A stretch of 64,000 bases of DNA from Gemmatimonadaceae bacterium. GTDB lineage: Bacteria > Gemmatimonadota > Gemmatimonadetes > Gemmatimonadales > Gemmatimonadaceae. The first letter of the stretch is position 1. Every line of letters starts with the position of its first letter. The stretch is taken from the NCBI GenBank assembly GCA_035606695.1, contig DATNEW010000031.1, positions 1 through 64,000 on the forward strand, read 5' to 3'. The position numbers and the translations under genes are program-made. Positions 25,732 through 34,846 of this stretch are shown piece after piece. The notes under the pieces were generated by a model. The model was not told where the DNA came from, searched no databases, and saw nothing but the letters and a program-made list of their open reading frames with translations.

Positions 25732-27150
25732 GTGCCGACTCTGCTGGTCCTCAAGCTGAGCGATTCGTTCTCCGCGCTGTGGCCAACCCTCGCGCGCGAG
25801 TGCGAGCTCGAGCTCGAGGTCACCGCGTCGGTCGAGCGCTTCGACACGGCGCGCGACGCGGTCGGCGTCGTGGCCGGCGGCGGCGAGGAACATCGCTTCG
25901 AACAGATCTTTCGCGATCTCGCGCCGTGCGACATGGCGATCGCGGCGGTCGGGGCGGAACGCGATCGACGGATCGCCGTCGCGGCGATTCGCGGCGGCGC
26001 GTCAGACTTCTTCTCGCTCGCGGACGATCTCGACCTGCTGCGCTCGTGGCTGCACGACCAGTGCGAGCGGTTGCACACGCGGCACCGCCGCACCGAGTTC
26101 GCCGAGAATCAGCGGAGCAAGTACCGCTTCGACGGAATTCTGGGTGAGAGCCAGTCGCTGGTGTCGGCGCTCGATCGTGCGGCGCGCATCATTCCGCACC
26201 CGAACGTCACGGTGCTCATCACGGGTGAGACGGGCACAGGAAAGGAACTGCTCGCGCGCGCGCTGCACTACAACGGGCCTCGGCGCGAAGCACCGTTCGT
26301 CGACATCAACTGCGCGGCGATCCCCGAGCATCTGCTCGAAAGCGAGTTGTTCGGCCACGAGAAAGGCGCGTTCACCGACGCGTCGGCCACCAAGCCCGGC
26401 CTGTTCGAGCTCGCGAACGGCGGTACGCTGTTTCTCGACGAGATTGGCCATCTGCCCGCGACGCTCCAGGGCAAATTGCTGCGCGTGTTGCAGGAGCGGC
26501 AGATTCGCCGTGTCGGCGCGACGAAATCAATTCATATTGACGTCAAAGTAATTGCGGCGACGCACGTCAACCTGTCGGCCGCGGTGAAGCGCGGAGAGTT
26601 TCGCGAAGATCTCTTCTATCGATTGAACGTGGTGCCGCTCGAACTGCCCCCTCTGCGTGCGCGCGTCGAGGACATCGTGCCGCTGGCGCGGCACTTTCTG
26701 AAGACGTTCGCGGCAGAGTACAACGTGCCGGCGCCGCAGCTGTCGTCGGCCGCCGAGCGGGTGCTGCGGCAGCGCCGCTGGCCGGGCAACGTGCGCGAGC
26801 TGCGGAATTGCATCGAGCGCGCGGTGCTGCTGTGCGACGGCCGCCAGCTCAGTCCCGCGGACGTCGAGGCGGATGCCGTCACCGAGGTGCGCGAAGAGAA
26901 CGGCATTCCATTTCCCGCGCCGCTCAACACTGTCATCGTCGCCGTGGTGCGCGAGATGCTCGAGCTCTGCGGCGGCAACAAGAGCGAAGCCGCGCGGCGG
27001 CTCGCCATTTCGCGCACGCGCTTTCAACGATTGCTCGATCACGGCGACACCGACATTCCGCCGGACGACGAGGCGGAATCCGCTGAGGAAAGCGCGGGAC
27101 TCAAGCTCGTCGCGGCGCATCCCGCCATCGGCGCGCGAGGCGCGCGGTGA
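25732..27150 (+). CDS. sigma-54-dependent transcriptional activator, Fis-type HTH
   Basis: A 472-residue NtrC-type activator. Residues about 1-115 resemble a degenerate receiver (AAIRGGASDFFSLADDLDLL). The AAA+ domain spans about 134-365, with GETGTGKE Walker A (165-172), GAFTDA in place of GAFTGA (212-217), and GTLFLDEI Walker B (231-238). A Fis helix-turn-helix closes the protein (GGNKSEAARRLAISRTRFQRL, near 425). GTG 25732 is chosen for its TGAGGT ribosome site. Its stop overlaps the start of the TPR gene. The aspartate in the sigma-contact loop occurs in some natural activators but could change activity. Confidence 0.9.
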   Translation: MPTLLVLKLSDSFSALWPTLARECELELEVTASVERFDTARDAVGVVAGGGEEHRFEQIFRDLAPCDMAIAAVGAERDRRIAVAAIRGGASDFFSLADDLDLLRSWLHDQCERLHTRHRRTEFAENQRSKYRFDGILGESQSLVSALDRAARIIPHPNVTVLITGETGTGKELLARALHYNGPRREAPFVDINCAAIPEHLLESELFGHEKGAFTDASATKPGLFELANGGTLFLDEIGHLPATLQGKLLRVLQERQIRRVGATKSIHIDVKVIAATHVNLSAAVKRGEFREDLFYRLNVVPLELPPLRARVEDIVPLARHFLKTFAAEYNVPAPQLSSAAERVLRQRRWPGNVRELRNCIERAVLLCDGRQLSPADVEADAVTEVREENGIPFPAPLNTVIVAVVREMLELCGGNKSEAARRLAISRTRFQRLLDHGDTDIPPDDEAESAEESAGLKLVAAHPAIGARGAR

Positions 27151-28073
27151 CGGTCGTGCCGTCGATGGAGAGTGCGCCGGCGTACACGAACGGCCGCGCG
27201 GACGAACTGATTCGCTCGGGGCGTTCGCGCGAAGCCCGTGAGCTGTTGAGCGGCAGCCTTCCGTCCATCGAGCGGCGCGGCGATCGTGCCGCGCTCCGGC
27301 AAGCGGTCAATTTGCTCGGTGCAGCCAGTTTTGAAACGGGCGAGCTTGGCGATGCGGAAGTCGCGTTCAATCGCGCGCTGGAGCTCGGGCGCAGCGACAA
27401 CGACGACCTCCTCGTCGCGCGCGCTACCAACAACCTTGGCGCCATCGCCAATGTGCGCGGAGAACGCGAGCAGGCCATCGCCATGTACTCGCTTGCCATC
27501 GCGGCGTATCAGCGCCTGGGCCAACCGCGCGGACTCGCGTCGGCCTATCACAACATGGCGATCACGTTTCGCCACATCGGGCTGCTCGAGCGTGCCGACG
27601 AGTACGAGCGGCGCGCGATCGAGTTCGCGATGGAGGCGGAGAATCCGCACATTCTCTCGCTGGCGCGCATCGGCCGCGCGGAGTTGAGTCTTCTGCGCGG
27701 CGACGCACGCCTGGCCGAGGCGACGGCGCTGCTGGTCGCGCGCGAGTTCGCGTCGCGATCCGACCCGCACCAGCAGGCGAACGCGCTGCGGGTGGTCGGA
27801 GCCGCGCGCACGGCGCTCGGCGATCTCGATGGCGCGCGCCGCGCACTCGACGACGGTCTGACGCTCGCGCGCGAGCATTCCGCGGCGCTGGCCGAGGCGG
27901 AGCTGCTACGGGCAAGGGCCGAGCTCAACTGCTGGCTGCATGACCGCGCCGCCGCCCGCGCGGACGCGTCCGAGGCGATTCGCATCTTCGATCGGCTGGC
28001 TGCCCGTGAGGATAGTGATAAACTGGCGCGCTGGCTCGCCGCGGTCGAACAACAGGTGAACGGGCAGTGCTGA
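27147..28073 (+). CDS. tetratricopeptide-repeat protein coupled to the sigma-54 activator
   Basis: A 308-residue soluble, all-helical protein with about six TPRs, for example LLGAASFETGELGDAEVAFNRAL, ATNNLGAIANVRGEREQAIAMY and AYHNMAITFRHIGLLERADEY. Its GTG overlaps the activator stop codon by 4 bp (GTGA), so the two are probably made together. TPR proteins of this kind often bind and tune regulators or sense partners. No enzyme motif is present. The glycosyltransferase gene follows after 75 bp. Confidence 0.85.
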   Translation: MTVVPSMESAPAYTNGRADELIRSGRSREARELLSGSLPSIERRGDRAALRQAVNLLGAASFETGELGDAEVAFNRALELGRSDNDDLLVARATNNLGAIANVRGEREQAIAMYSLAIAAYQRLGQPRGLASAYHNMAITFRHIGLLERADEYERRAIEFAMEAENPHILSLARIGRAELSLLRGDARLAEATALLVAREFASRSDPHQQANALRVVGAARTALGDLDGARRALDDGLTLAREHSAALAEAELLRARAELNCWLHDRAAARADASEAIRIFDRLAAREDSDKLARWLAAVEQQVNGQC

Positions 28074-28148
28074 GCCGGGGCGGGTTCCGATAGATCATCG
28101 GGGCTTGCAGCGCATTTGGTGTCTGCTTCGTACCAAAGCAGGGGCACC

Positions 28149-28970
28149 ATGGCAAACCCGGCATTCCATCTCTCGGATTTCGACGCGCCCGACTTGTCGA
28201 GCGCGCCGCTCGCGACACCTCGCGTCGCGTTGACGGTCGTCGTTCCGACCCTCAACGCGGCGCCGCGTCTGGCGGCGGCACTCCAATCCGTCTCATTCGC
28301 CGACGAGATCATCGTCGTCGACGCCGGATCGAGCGACGACACCCTGGGCGTCGCCCGCGCGCATGGCGCACAGGTGATGTCGATCGGCCGAACGACGATC
28401 GGCATGCAGCGGAACGCAGGGATTGCGGCGGCGCGCAACGCGTGGATTCTCGCGCTCGATTCCGACGAAGTGGTGACCGAGGAGCTGCGTGCATCGCTGG
28501 CACGCGTGTGCGCGGATCAGTCGCCGATCGGCCGCGCGTACAAGGTGCGCTCGCGCAACTGGCATCTGGGGCGCGAGCTGCGGCACGGGCCGTGGGGCCG
28601 CGACTGGAAGGTGCGCGTCTTCTCGCGCGACGCGCGCTTCAACGCGGCGCGCGTCCACGAGCGGATTCAGTCCTCCGCGCCCGTCGCGGCGCTCGATGGC
28701 GCGCTGCTGCACTGGCCGTACGATGATCTCGCGCACCAGATCGTGAAGATCGCGCAATACGCCAAATGGAGCGCCGAGGACATGCGCGCGCATGGACGGC
28801 ACGCGCATGTCCGCGATATCATCGCGCGGCCGATCTGGCGCTTCGTGCGCGATTATGTGCTGTTCAGCGGGTGGCGCGACGGTGTGGCGGGGTTCGTCGT
28901 TTCGGTCGCGAGCGCGTTTTCGGTGTTTCTCAAATACGCGTCGCTGTGGTTCTCGAGCGAGGCAGTATGA
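28149..28970 (+). CDS. family 2 glycosyltransferase (WaaE/KdtX-like)
   Basis: The product has 273 residues. The GT-A fold starts with LTVVVPTLNAAPRLAAAL (residues about 30-47), continues with DEIIVVDAGSSDDT, and has the metal-binding ALDSDEVV. The pattern DWKVRVFSRDARFNAARVHERI is shared with LPS-core beta-glucosyltransferases. A C-terminal hydrophobic stretch (FVVSVASAFSVFLKY) suggests membrane association. It likely adds a sugar to LPS core or another envelope glycan. ATG 28149 is preferred to the TTG 33 bp upstream. A GTCATCC palindrome follows the stop. Confidence 0.88.
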   Translation: MANPAFHLSDFDAPDLSSAPLATPRVALTVVVPTLNAAPRLAAALQSVSFADEIIVVDAGSSDDTLGVARAHGAQVMSIGRTTIGMQRNAGIAAARNAWILALDSDEVVTEELRASLARVCADQSPIGRAYKVRSRNWHLGRELRHGPWGRDWKVRVFSRDARFNAARVHERIQSSAPVAALDGALLHWPYDDLAHQIVKIAQYAKWSAEDMRAHGRHAHVRDIIARPIWRFVRDYVLFSGWRDGVAGFVVSVASAFSVFLKYASLWFSSEAV

Positions 28971-28978
28971 GAAACGAT

Positions 28979-29071
28979 TGTCATCCTGAAAAGCGTAGCG
29001 ACGAAGGACCCCTTTCTTTCGAGGAGAGCTCTCCTCGGTGAAAGGGGTCCTTCGCTATGCTCAGGATGACA
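28979..29071. repeat. GTCATCC palindromic repeat, copy 3
   Basis: TGTCATCCTGA at the left pairs with TCAGGATGACA at the right, and AAGGACCCCTTTC pairs with GAAAGGGGTCCTT inside. The 93-bp hairpin sits exactly between the convergent ends of the glycosyltransferase and Ig-like lipoprotein genes, where it could terminate both transcripts. Confidence 0.88.
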
Positions 29072-29078
29072 GCATCGC

Positions 29079-29783
29079 CTAGAGTCCCACCACCTTGAAC
29101 GTGACGCTCCCGAGACCGGCGACACTCGCGGTCACCGTCGACGTACCGGCTTTCGCCGGCGTGACGAAGTTGACCGACGCGTTGCCGCTCAATCCGGTCG
29201 TCGAGGTCGGGGTGCTCAGCGTTCCGCCGCTCGCGCTCCACGTCACCGCCACGCCGGGTGCGGCATTGCCGAACTTGTCGGTCGCGCGCGCGACGAGCAG
29301 CAGCGCGGCGCCGGAAACGACAGCGCTGGAATCCGCGGTGACTTTGAGGAGCTGCGTCGGCTTGCCGCCGATCGCCGTGACGGTGACGGCGACCGTCGCA
29401 CCCGTGATACCAGCGGACAACGCGTTCGTGCGCGCGGTGTCGCCAATGGTCCACGTCACCACCGCGGCTCCCGAAGCGTCCGTGGTGCTCGACGGCGCCG
29501 ACACCGACCCGCCGCCGGACGAGACCGTCCACGTCACCGCGGTGCCGGAAACGGGTGTGTTGTTCTGAGTCACGTGCACCTTCACCTGCAGCACCGACGT
29601 CACGAGAACGGTGTCGCCGATCAAGCCGGTGTCGGCCGTGATCGTCAATCCGCTCGAGGACGTCGAGCTGCCGGGGGTCGACGGCGTTGACGGCGTGGTG
29701 GGGAGCTCGCCGGTGCTGTCCTTGTGGCACGCTGCCGTCAGAGCAACGGCGGCCAGCGAGAAGAGCAGGGTGGGTGTGCGCAT
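29079..29783 (-). CDS. lipoprotein with bacterial Ig-like (invasin-type) domains
   Basis: The product has 234 residues from ATG 29783. The lipobox is VALTAAC. A Ser/Thr/Pro-rich linker (residues about 25-50) leads to two Ig-like units: LQVKVHVTQNNTPVSGTAVTWTVSSGGGSV and ATDKFGNAAPGVAVTWSASGGTLS, each followed by the G-x-A-x-V strand typical of Big_1/invasin repeats. It is probably a surface-exposed adhesin-like or structural lipoprotein. The gene is convergent with the glycosyltransferase gene and divergent from tex. Confidence 0.85.
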   Translation of the reverse strand: MRTPTLLFSLAAVALTAACHKDSTGELPTTPSTPSTPGSSTSSSGLTITADTGLIGDTVLVTSVLQVKVHVTQNNTPVSGTAVTWTVSSGGGSVSAPSSTTDASGAAVVTWTIGDTARTNALSAGITGATVAVTVTAIGGKPTQLLKVTADSSAVVSGAALLLVARATDKFGNAAPGVAVTWSASGGTLSTPTSTTGLSGNASVNFVTPAKAGTSTVTASVAGLGSVTFKVVGL

Positions 29784-29874
29784 ATGCATGAGACACACAT
29801 TAAGGCGAACGCCCCCACAATCAACTATCTTCGTGACTCGCTAAGAGGAATTGACCGTCTCCCCACTCCAGTCG

Positions 29875-32130
29875 ATGTCGCTGCACGAAGTCGTTTCCAC
29901 GATCGCCCGCGAGCTGTCGCTCGCCCAGCCCCAGGTCGCCGGCGCGCTCGCGTTGTTCGACGAAGGCAACACGCTCCCCTTCATCGCCCGCTATCGGAAG
30001 GAAGCCACAGGCGGACTCGACGAAATCCAATTGCGCGACGTCCGAGATCGCGCGCAGTACCTTCGCGAGCTCGGCGAACGCCGGACCGCCATTCTCGACA
30101 GCATCGCGGACCAGGGCAAGCTCGACGACGCGCTGAAGGCGCGCATCGAAGCGGCCGCCACGAAGCAAGCGCTCGAGGATTTATATCTTCCATACAAGCC
30201 CAAGCGGCGCACGCGTGCGACGATCGCGCGCGAACGCGGACTCGAACCGCTCGCGGAGCTCGTGTGGACGGGCGAGCTCACAGTCGACGCGTTGACCGAG
30301 CGCGCTCGCGAATTCGTCGACGCGGCAAGCGAAGTCCCTGACGTCGAACACGCGCTCGCCGGTGCACGCGACATTCTCGCCGAGCGCATCGCGGACGATG
30401 CGAGCCTCCGCGGCCGTGTGCGCGACGTGACGCGTGCCGAAGGCGTCGTTCGCGCGCGCGTGACCACGGCCAAAGCGAACGAAGTTTCCAAATTCCAGGA
30501 TTATTACGAGTTCTCTCAACCGCTCGAGGACCTGCCGTCGCATCGCGTGCTCGCCATTCGGCGCGGCGAGGCGGAGGGCTTTCTCCTCTGGTCCGTTGAT
30601 GCGCCTGCCGAGCGCATTGTCGCGGACATCGAGCAGCAGCGTTGCGCGCGGCATGCCGCGGCGGATCAAATGCGGCTCGTCGCGCAGGATGCGTACAAGC
30701 GGCTGATCGCGCCCGCGGTCGAAGTCGATTTGCGGCTCGAGCTCAAAACGCGCGCCGACGAAGAGGCGATCGCGATCTTCGGACGGAATCTCGAGCAGTT
30801 GCTGCTCGCACCGCCGGCGGGCGAGCGCGTCGTGATCGGCCTCGATCCGGGATTCCGCACGGGCGTCAAGGTCGCGGTGGCGTCGAAGACCGGCGCGGTC
30901 GCGGCGACGGATACATTCTTTCTCCATCAGCCCGATCGATTCACCCAATCGCTGTTGGCCTACGTCGCGCGGTTCGACCCCGATCTGATTTCGATCGGCA
31001 ACGGCACGGCGTCGCGGGAGACGGAGACACTCGTGCGCGACATTCTCGCCGAGCGGCGGTTGTCGCGCCCGCAGGTGGTCGTCGTCAACGAATCGGGCGC
31101 CTCCGTCTACTCGGCGTCCGAGCTGGCGCGCGACGAGCTGCCCGATCTCGACGTGTCGCTGCGCGGCGCGGTGTCGATCGCGCGGCGGCTGCAGGATCCG
31201 CTCGCGGAATTGGTGAAGATCGATCCCAAGTCGATCGGCGTCGGGCAGTATCAGCACGACGTGTCGCAGCCGCGGCTCAAGGCGCGGTTGGACGAAGTCG
31301 TTGAGAGTTGTGTAAATCGCGTCGGGGTCGAAGTGAACACCGCGTCGGTCGCGCTGTTGTCGTACGTGGCGGGCGTCGGTCCGTCACTCGCCGCGAACAT
31401 CGTGAAGGCGCGCGACGAGCGCGGCGGATTCACCTCGCGTCGCGATCTCGCGAAAGTGCCTCGGTTGGGCGCGAAGGCGTTCGAGCAGGCCGCCGGATTT
31501 CTCCGCGTGCGTGGCGGCGCGCATCCGCTCGACGCGTCGGCGGTGCATCCCGAGCGGTACCCGCTCGTCGAGGCGATCGCCGCGGACGTCGGTACGCCGC
31601 TGGCGGAGTTGATCGGCAACGAGCCGCAGCTTGGACGCGTGAAGCTCGAGCGTTACGTCTCGAGCGAAGTCGGACTTCCCACGCTTCAGGATATTCTCAC
31701 GGAGCTGCGCAAGCCGGGACGCGATCCGCGCGAGGCGTTCGAGCCGCCGGCGTTCCGCGCCGACGTGACGGAGCCGAAGCATCTCGTCGAGGGAATGGAG
31801 CTCGAGGGCGTCGTCACGAACATCGTGGCGTTCGGCGCGTTCGTCGACGTCGGCGTGCATCAGGACGGTCTCGTGCACGTGTCGCAGCTCGCGGATCGTT
31901 ACGTGAGCGATCCGAACGCCGTGGTGAGCGTCGGACAGAAGGTGAAGGTGCGCGTGATGTCGGTGGATCTCGAGCGGAGTCGCATTGCGCTCACGATGAA
32001 GCGAGGCGCTGCCGCGTCGGAGCAACGGCCGGCCGCGAGAGCGCAAAAGCCCGAGAAACCGCACAGGCCGCCTGTCGCACCAATTCCTCGCTCGGGCACT
32101 GTCGCGCCGAACGGGATGCGCTTCAAGTAG
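29875..32130 (+). CDS. tex: Tex, RNA-binding transcription accessory protein
   Basis: The 751 residues match the whole of Tex: the helical N-terminus with ALFDEGNTLPFIARYRKEATGGLDE, the YqgF/RuvX-like nuclease fold from about 321 (VIGLDPGFRTGVKVAV), helix-hairpin-helix repeats about 497-550 (VAGVGPSLAANIVKARDERGG), and a C-terminal S1 domain about 641-712 (FGAFVDVGVHQDGLVHVSQLA). Tex binds nucleic acid at the ribosome or RNA polymerase and affects expression and stress tolerance. ATG 29875 starts at the conserved first helix; TTG 29851 sits too close to its GAGGA. The 3' end overlaps the convergent DUF2339 gene by 8 bp. Confidence 0.96.
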   Translation: MSLHEVVSTIARELSLAQPQVAGALALFDEGNTLPFIARYRKEATGGLDEIQLRDVRDRAQYLRELGERRTAILDSIADQGKLDDALKARIEAAATKQALEDLYLPYKPKRRTRATIARERGLEPLAELVWTGELTVDALTERAREFVDAASEVPDVEHALAGARDILAERIADDASLRGRVRDVTRAEGVVRARVTTAKANEVSKFQDYYEFSQPLEDLPSHRVLAIRRGEAEGFLLWSVDAPAERIVADIEQQRCARHAAADQMRLVAQDAYKRLIAPAVEVDLRLELKTRADEEAIAIFGRNLEQLLLAPPAGERVVIGLDPGFRTGVKVAVASKTGAVAATDTFFLHQPDRFTQSLLAYVARFDPDLISIGNGTASRETETLVRDILAERRLSRPQVVVVNESGASVYSASELARDELPDLDVSLRGAVSIARRLQDPLAELVKIDPKSIGVGQYQHDVSQPRLKARLDEVVESCVNRVGVEVNTASVALLSYVAGVGPSLAANIVKARDERGGFTSRRDLAKVPRLGAKAFEQAAGFLRVRGGAHPLDASAVHPERYPLVEAIAADVGTPLAELIGNEPQLGRVKLERYVSSEVGLPTLQDILTELRKPGRDPREAFEPPAFRADVTEPKHLVEGMELEGVVTNIVAFGAFVDVGVHQDGLVHVSQLADRYVSDPNAVVSVGQKVKVRVMSVDLERSRIALTMKRGAAASEQRPAARAQKPEKPHRPPVAPIPRSGTVAPNGMRFK

Positions 32131-34066
32131 CGGCGGCCGTCGTTCCCCCGGGGCGTCGATACCAGTACGCGATGCCGAGCAGGAACACGCTGGTGACGAG
32201 GTACGCGGCGATGCGCGCGCCGAAATCGAAGTACGTGCTCGCGCCGTAGCACGCCGTCGCCGCCGCGGCGAGCGCCAGACCGAGTCCGGTCTGGCGCAAT
32301 CGCGCGCGATGCCGCGCTCGGCCGATCGCGACGCTCGCCACCGCGGTCGCGGCGAAGTAGACGACCAGCAGCAGCGCGGCGGTGCTTGGACTGTACGCCA
32401 TCGCGAGCTCGATCAGCGCCCAGACGAATGCCCACAACCACGGCGCGGTCGTGACCGCTCGCAGCAGCAGCCGCAGCTCGGCGGCGTAGGTCCACTCAGC
32501 GCGGCCGGCGAGCGACTCGCGCGTCGCCGTTCGCAGCAATGGCCAGAAGCGTGAGATCGCGATGAATCCGATCAACACGGCGAGCGCGCAGGTCGACGGC
32601 TCGGTGGTGAACGGCGTGAACTGGTACGGCCGCCGAAACATGAGCAGCACGACGGTGCGAAGCGCCGTTCCGATGAGGAATACGCCGCCGACGACCACCC
32701 ACGTGCGACTCGGCCGCGGCTTGTGCAATGCGAGAAGCAACAACGACAGCGCGACGCATGCGGCGATTCGGCCGAGTGGTTTTTCGATGGGCGCGACGAG
32801 GACGGCCATGATTGCCGTTGCGCTCGTCGCGAACGCCGACGCATCGCGCAACGAGCCGACGCGCCGGCGCCACGTGAAGATCAGCGCGAGCACGGTCGCC
32901 GCGGCGAACGCGGGCCACAACCCATGCTCGAACATGACCGCGTCCGCGGCGCGAATCGCGAACGCGAACGGCAACACCGCGGCGTCGAACCAATCGAGAA
33001 CGACCGGATCGTTTCGCGTGCGGCGAATCACTGTCGACTGCGGAGCGTCGGCGTGATAGTCGAGCAGCAACAGCCACATCGCGAGTCCACCGATGATGAC
33101 CCCGGCGAGCGTCTCCGATGCGGTGGCCGGTCCGTTGCCAAGACTCGCGATGAGCGCGAGCAGCGCCATCCAGCGCAGCACGCCTCGCACGCGCGTCGCC
33201 GGTGCAACGATCGCGACACCGAAGGTCGCGACCACGAACGGGAACGAGAATGCCGTCACGAACTCCGGCATTCCCGAACGTTCGGCGACGGTCGCCGCGG
33301 CGATCGCGTACAGCGCGCTCACGGCATACACGGCGCGCCAGCCGATCGCCCAGTCGCGCTTCCCGATCGCGAAGCAGCCGGGAATGAGCACGAGAATGCC
33401 GTAGCCCAAGAGCGCGTATTCGTTCGCCACGCCGTCGGACGTTACGAACGGCGCGATCGCGGCGCCGGCGAATGCCGCGCACCAGAGCGGCTCATCGTTT
33501 TCGGTATGCGCGAAATACGCGAGCATCCACGACACCACGGCCGCGCCAACGAACGCCGCAGCCGACGGAACGATGTGCAGCCCCGGCCCGGCGCCATACG
33601 CGCACACGTGCACGATCGCGAGCGACAGTCCGAGCAGCGTCGAGCCGAACGACCGCTCGCGGCGGCGCAATCGAAAACCCCAGCCGCCAATCGCCGCGGC
33701 AACGACGAGACCGAGCACCAAGCGCGCGGTTGGACCGAGCTGCAGATACCTGTGCGCTATCGCCCAGCTGAGGAACGTTCCGACCGCCGCCACGGCCGCG
33801 AGCACCGCGATGACGAGCATGCCGTACCGGCCGAGCAGACTCTCGACATCATCGGATCGAAAGCGGCGCGTCGCGGGCGCGGCGGTGAACGGCGGAGGTG
33901 GCGGAATAAGCGGCCGGGCAGCCGTACTTCGTGAGGGCGCGCCCGTCCCGCGCAGCGCCGCCAGTTCCGCCGCGACCATCGCGAGCGTTTCCTCGAGTCG
34001 TGCGACGCGCTCCTCCAGCGAGGGGTGATCGCCGTCGGAGGGTGGCGGACCGGGCGGAAACGTCAC
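32123..34066 (-). CDS. DUF2339 polytopic membrane protein
   Basis: A 647-residue protein starting at GTG 34066. Residues about 15-40 are a short coiled coil (SLEERVARLEETLAMVAAELAALRG), followed by a Pro-rich linker and many membrane helices from about 82 to the end (LLGRYGMLVIAVLAAVAAVGTFLSWA starts the DUF2339 core). The topology, coiled coil plus about 18 helices, is typical for this family, whose function is unknown. It may be linked to cell envelope homeostasis. The gene runs convergent to tex with an 8-bp overlap. Confidence 0.85.
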   Translation of the reverse strand: MTFPPGPPPSDGDHPSLEERVARLEETLAMVAAELAALRGTGAPSRSTAARPLIPPPPPFTAAPATRRFRSDDVESLLGRYGMLVIAVLAAVAAVGTFLSWAIAHRYLQLGPTARLVLGLVVAAAIGGWGFRLRRRERSFGSTLLGLSLAIVHVCAYGAGPGLHIVPSAAAFVGAAVVSWMLAYFAHTENDEPLWCAAFAGAAIAPFVTSDGVANEYALLGYGILVLIPGCFAIGKRDWAIGWRAVYAVSALYAIAAATVAERSGMPEFVTAFSFPFVVATFGVAIVAPATRVRGVLRWMALLALIASLGNGPATASETLAGVIIGGLAMWLLLLDYHADAPQSTVIRRTRNDPVVLDWFDAAVLPFAFAIRAADAVMFEHGLWPAFAAATVLALIFTWRRRVGSLRDASAFATSATAIMAVLVAPIEKPLGRIAACVALSLLLLALHKPRPSRTWVVVGGVFLIGTALRTVVLLMFRRPYQFTPFTTEPSTCALAVLIGFIAISRFWPLLRTATRESLAGRAEWTYAAELRLLLRAVTTAPWLWAFVWALIELAMAYSPSTAALLLVVYFAATAVASVAIGRARHRARLRQTGLGLALAAAATACYGASTYFDFGARIAAYLVTSVFLLGIAYWYRRPGGTTAAAT

Positions 34067-34099
34067 GATGGAATGCGTGTCAACGCGCGGTTGGACGGA

Positions 34100-34606
34100 T
34101 CAGGTATCGGCCGTGGGGCCGTAGATCGACGGCAGCGGCACGTCGTTGAGCCGGAGATACACGCTCAACTGTCCGCGATGATGAATGATGTGATTCATCA
34201 GCAGCGTCCGTATCACCGCCGCGCGCGGCATCGCGAAGATGACGTTACCGCCGTTGCTGAGCGTCCAGGTCGTGCCCAGATCCTTGTCCTGAAGTGACTG
34301 TAATGCGGCGCGCGACTTCGCGACGTTCTCATCGAACAACGCCAGCAGCTCTTCGCGCGTACGTTCGGTGGCGGCATTGGCGCGCGTGCTGGTCTGTGCG
34401 GCGGCGCCGAAGTCGCGGCCTTCCTGTTTCACGATCATCTCGCCGAATCCGGCCAGATTGGCGAGATGGAACGCCAGCGCCCCCATCGCCGTCGACTTCG
34501 TGTGAGGCTTCCAATCGCTCTTGTCGAGCGGAACGCGTTCCAACAGGGACCGGGTGGTGCGCATCTCCTGGTCGAACTCGGGGACGATGGTATCGGCGAA
34601 GGCCAT
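34100..34606 (-). CDS. DinB-family protein (putative metal-dependent transferase fold)
   Basis: A 168-residue four-helix bundle of the DinB/YfiT type. The three metal-binding histidines are visible as HLANLAGFGE (residue about 47) and NHIIHHRGQLSVYL (about 139-143). Start MAFADTIVPEFDQEMRTTRSLLERVP is the usual first helix. Members with intact histidines act as thiol-S-transferases or maleylpyruvate isomerase relatives; others have unknown stress roles. It lies 33 bp upstream of the DUF2339 gene on the same strand. Confidence 0.9.
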   Translation of the reverse strand: MAFADTIVPEFDQEMRTTRSLLERVPLDKSDWKPHTKSTAMGALAFHLANLAGFGEMIVKQEGRDFGAAAQTSTRANAATERTREELLALFDENVAKSRAALQSLQDKDLGTTWTLSNGGNVIFAMPRAAVIRTLLMNHIIHHRGQLSVYLRLNDVPLPSIYGPTADT

Positions 34607-34846
34607 GGTGGGTCTGGGTTTAGGTGAGATTCAATAGAACGACCGTACCAAACGAAATCCAGATCTTCGTGCAGCGATGTGAAGCTATTCCCGTCTGAGT
34701 CGTCTTGTGGGGATTGTTGACACTTCTCGCTGTGATTGCGCGTAGGCTCCGCAGACGAGCGATCCCAACTCCCGCCGTACGACTCGTTCAACCGCCCCGT
34801 CTACCGACCCGAGCCCACTGTGCGCTACATGGTGTACCTACATCAT

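Noticed and set aside
27147-28073. TPR protein as part of a defence or toxin-immunity system
   Set aside because: No nuclease, effector or polymorphic-toxin motif is found near it; coupling to a sigma-54 activator explains it better.
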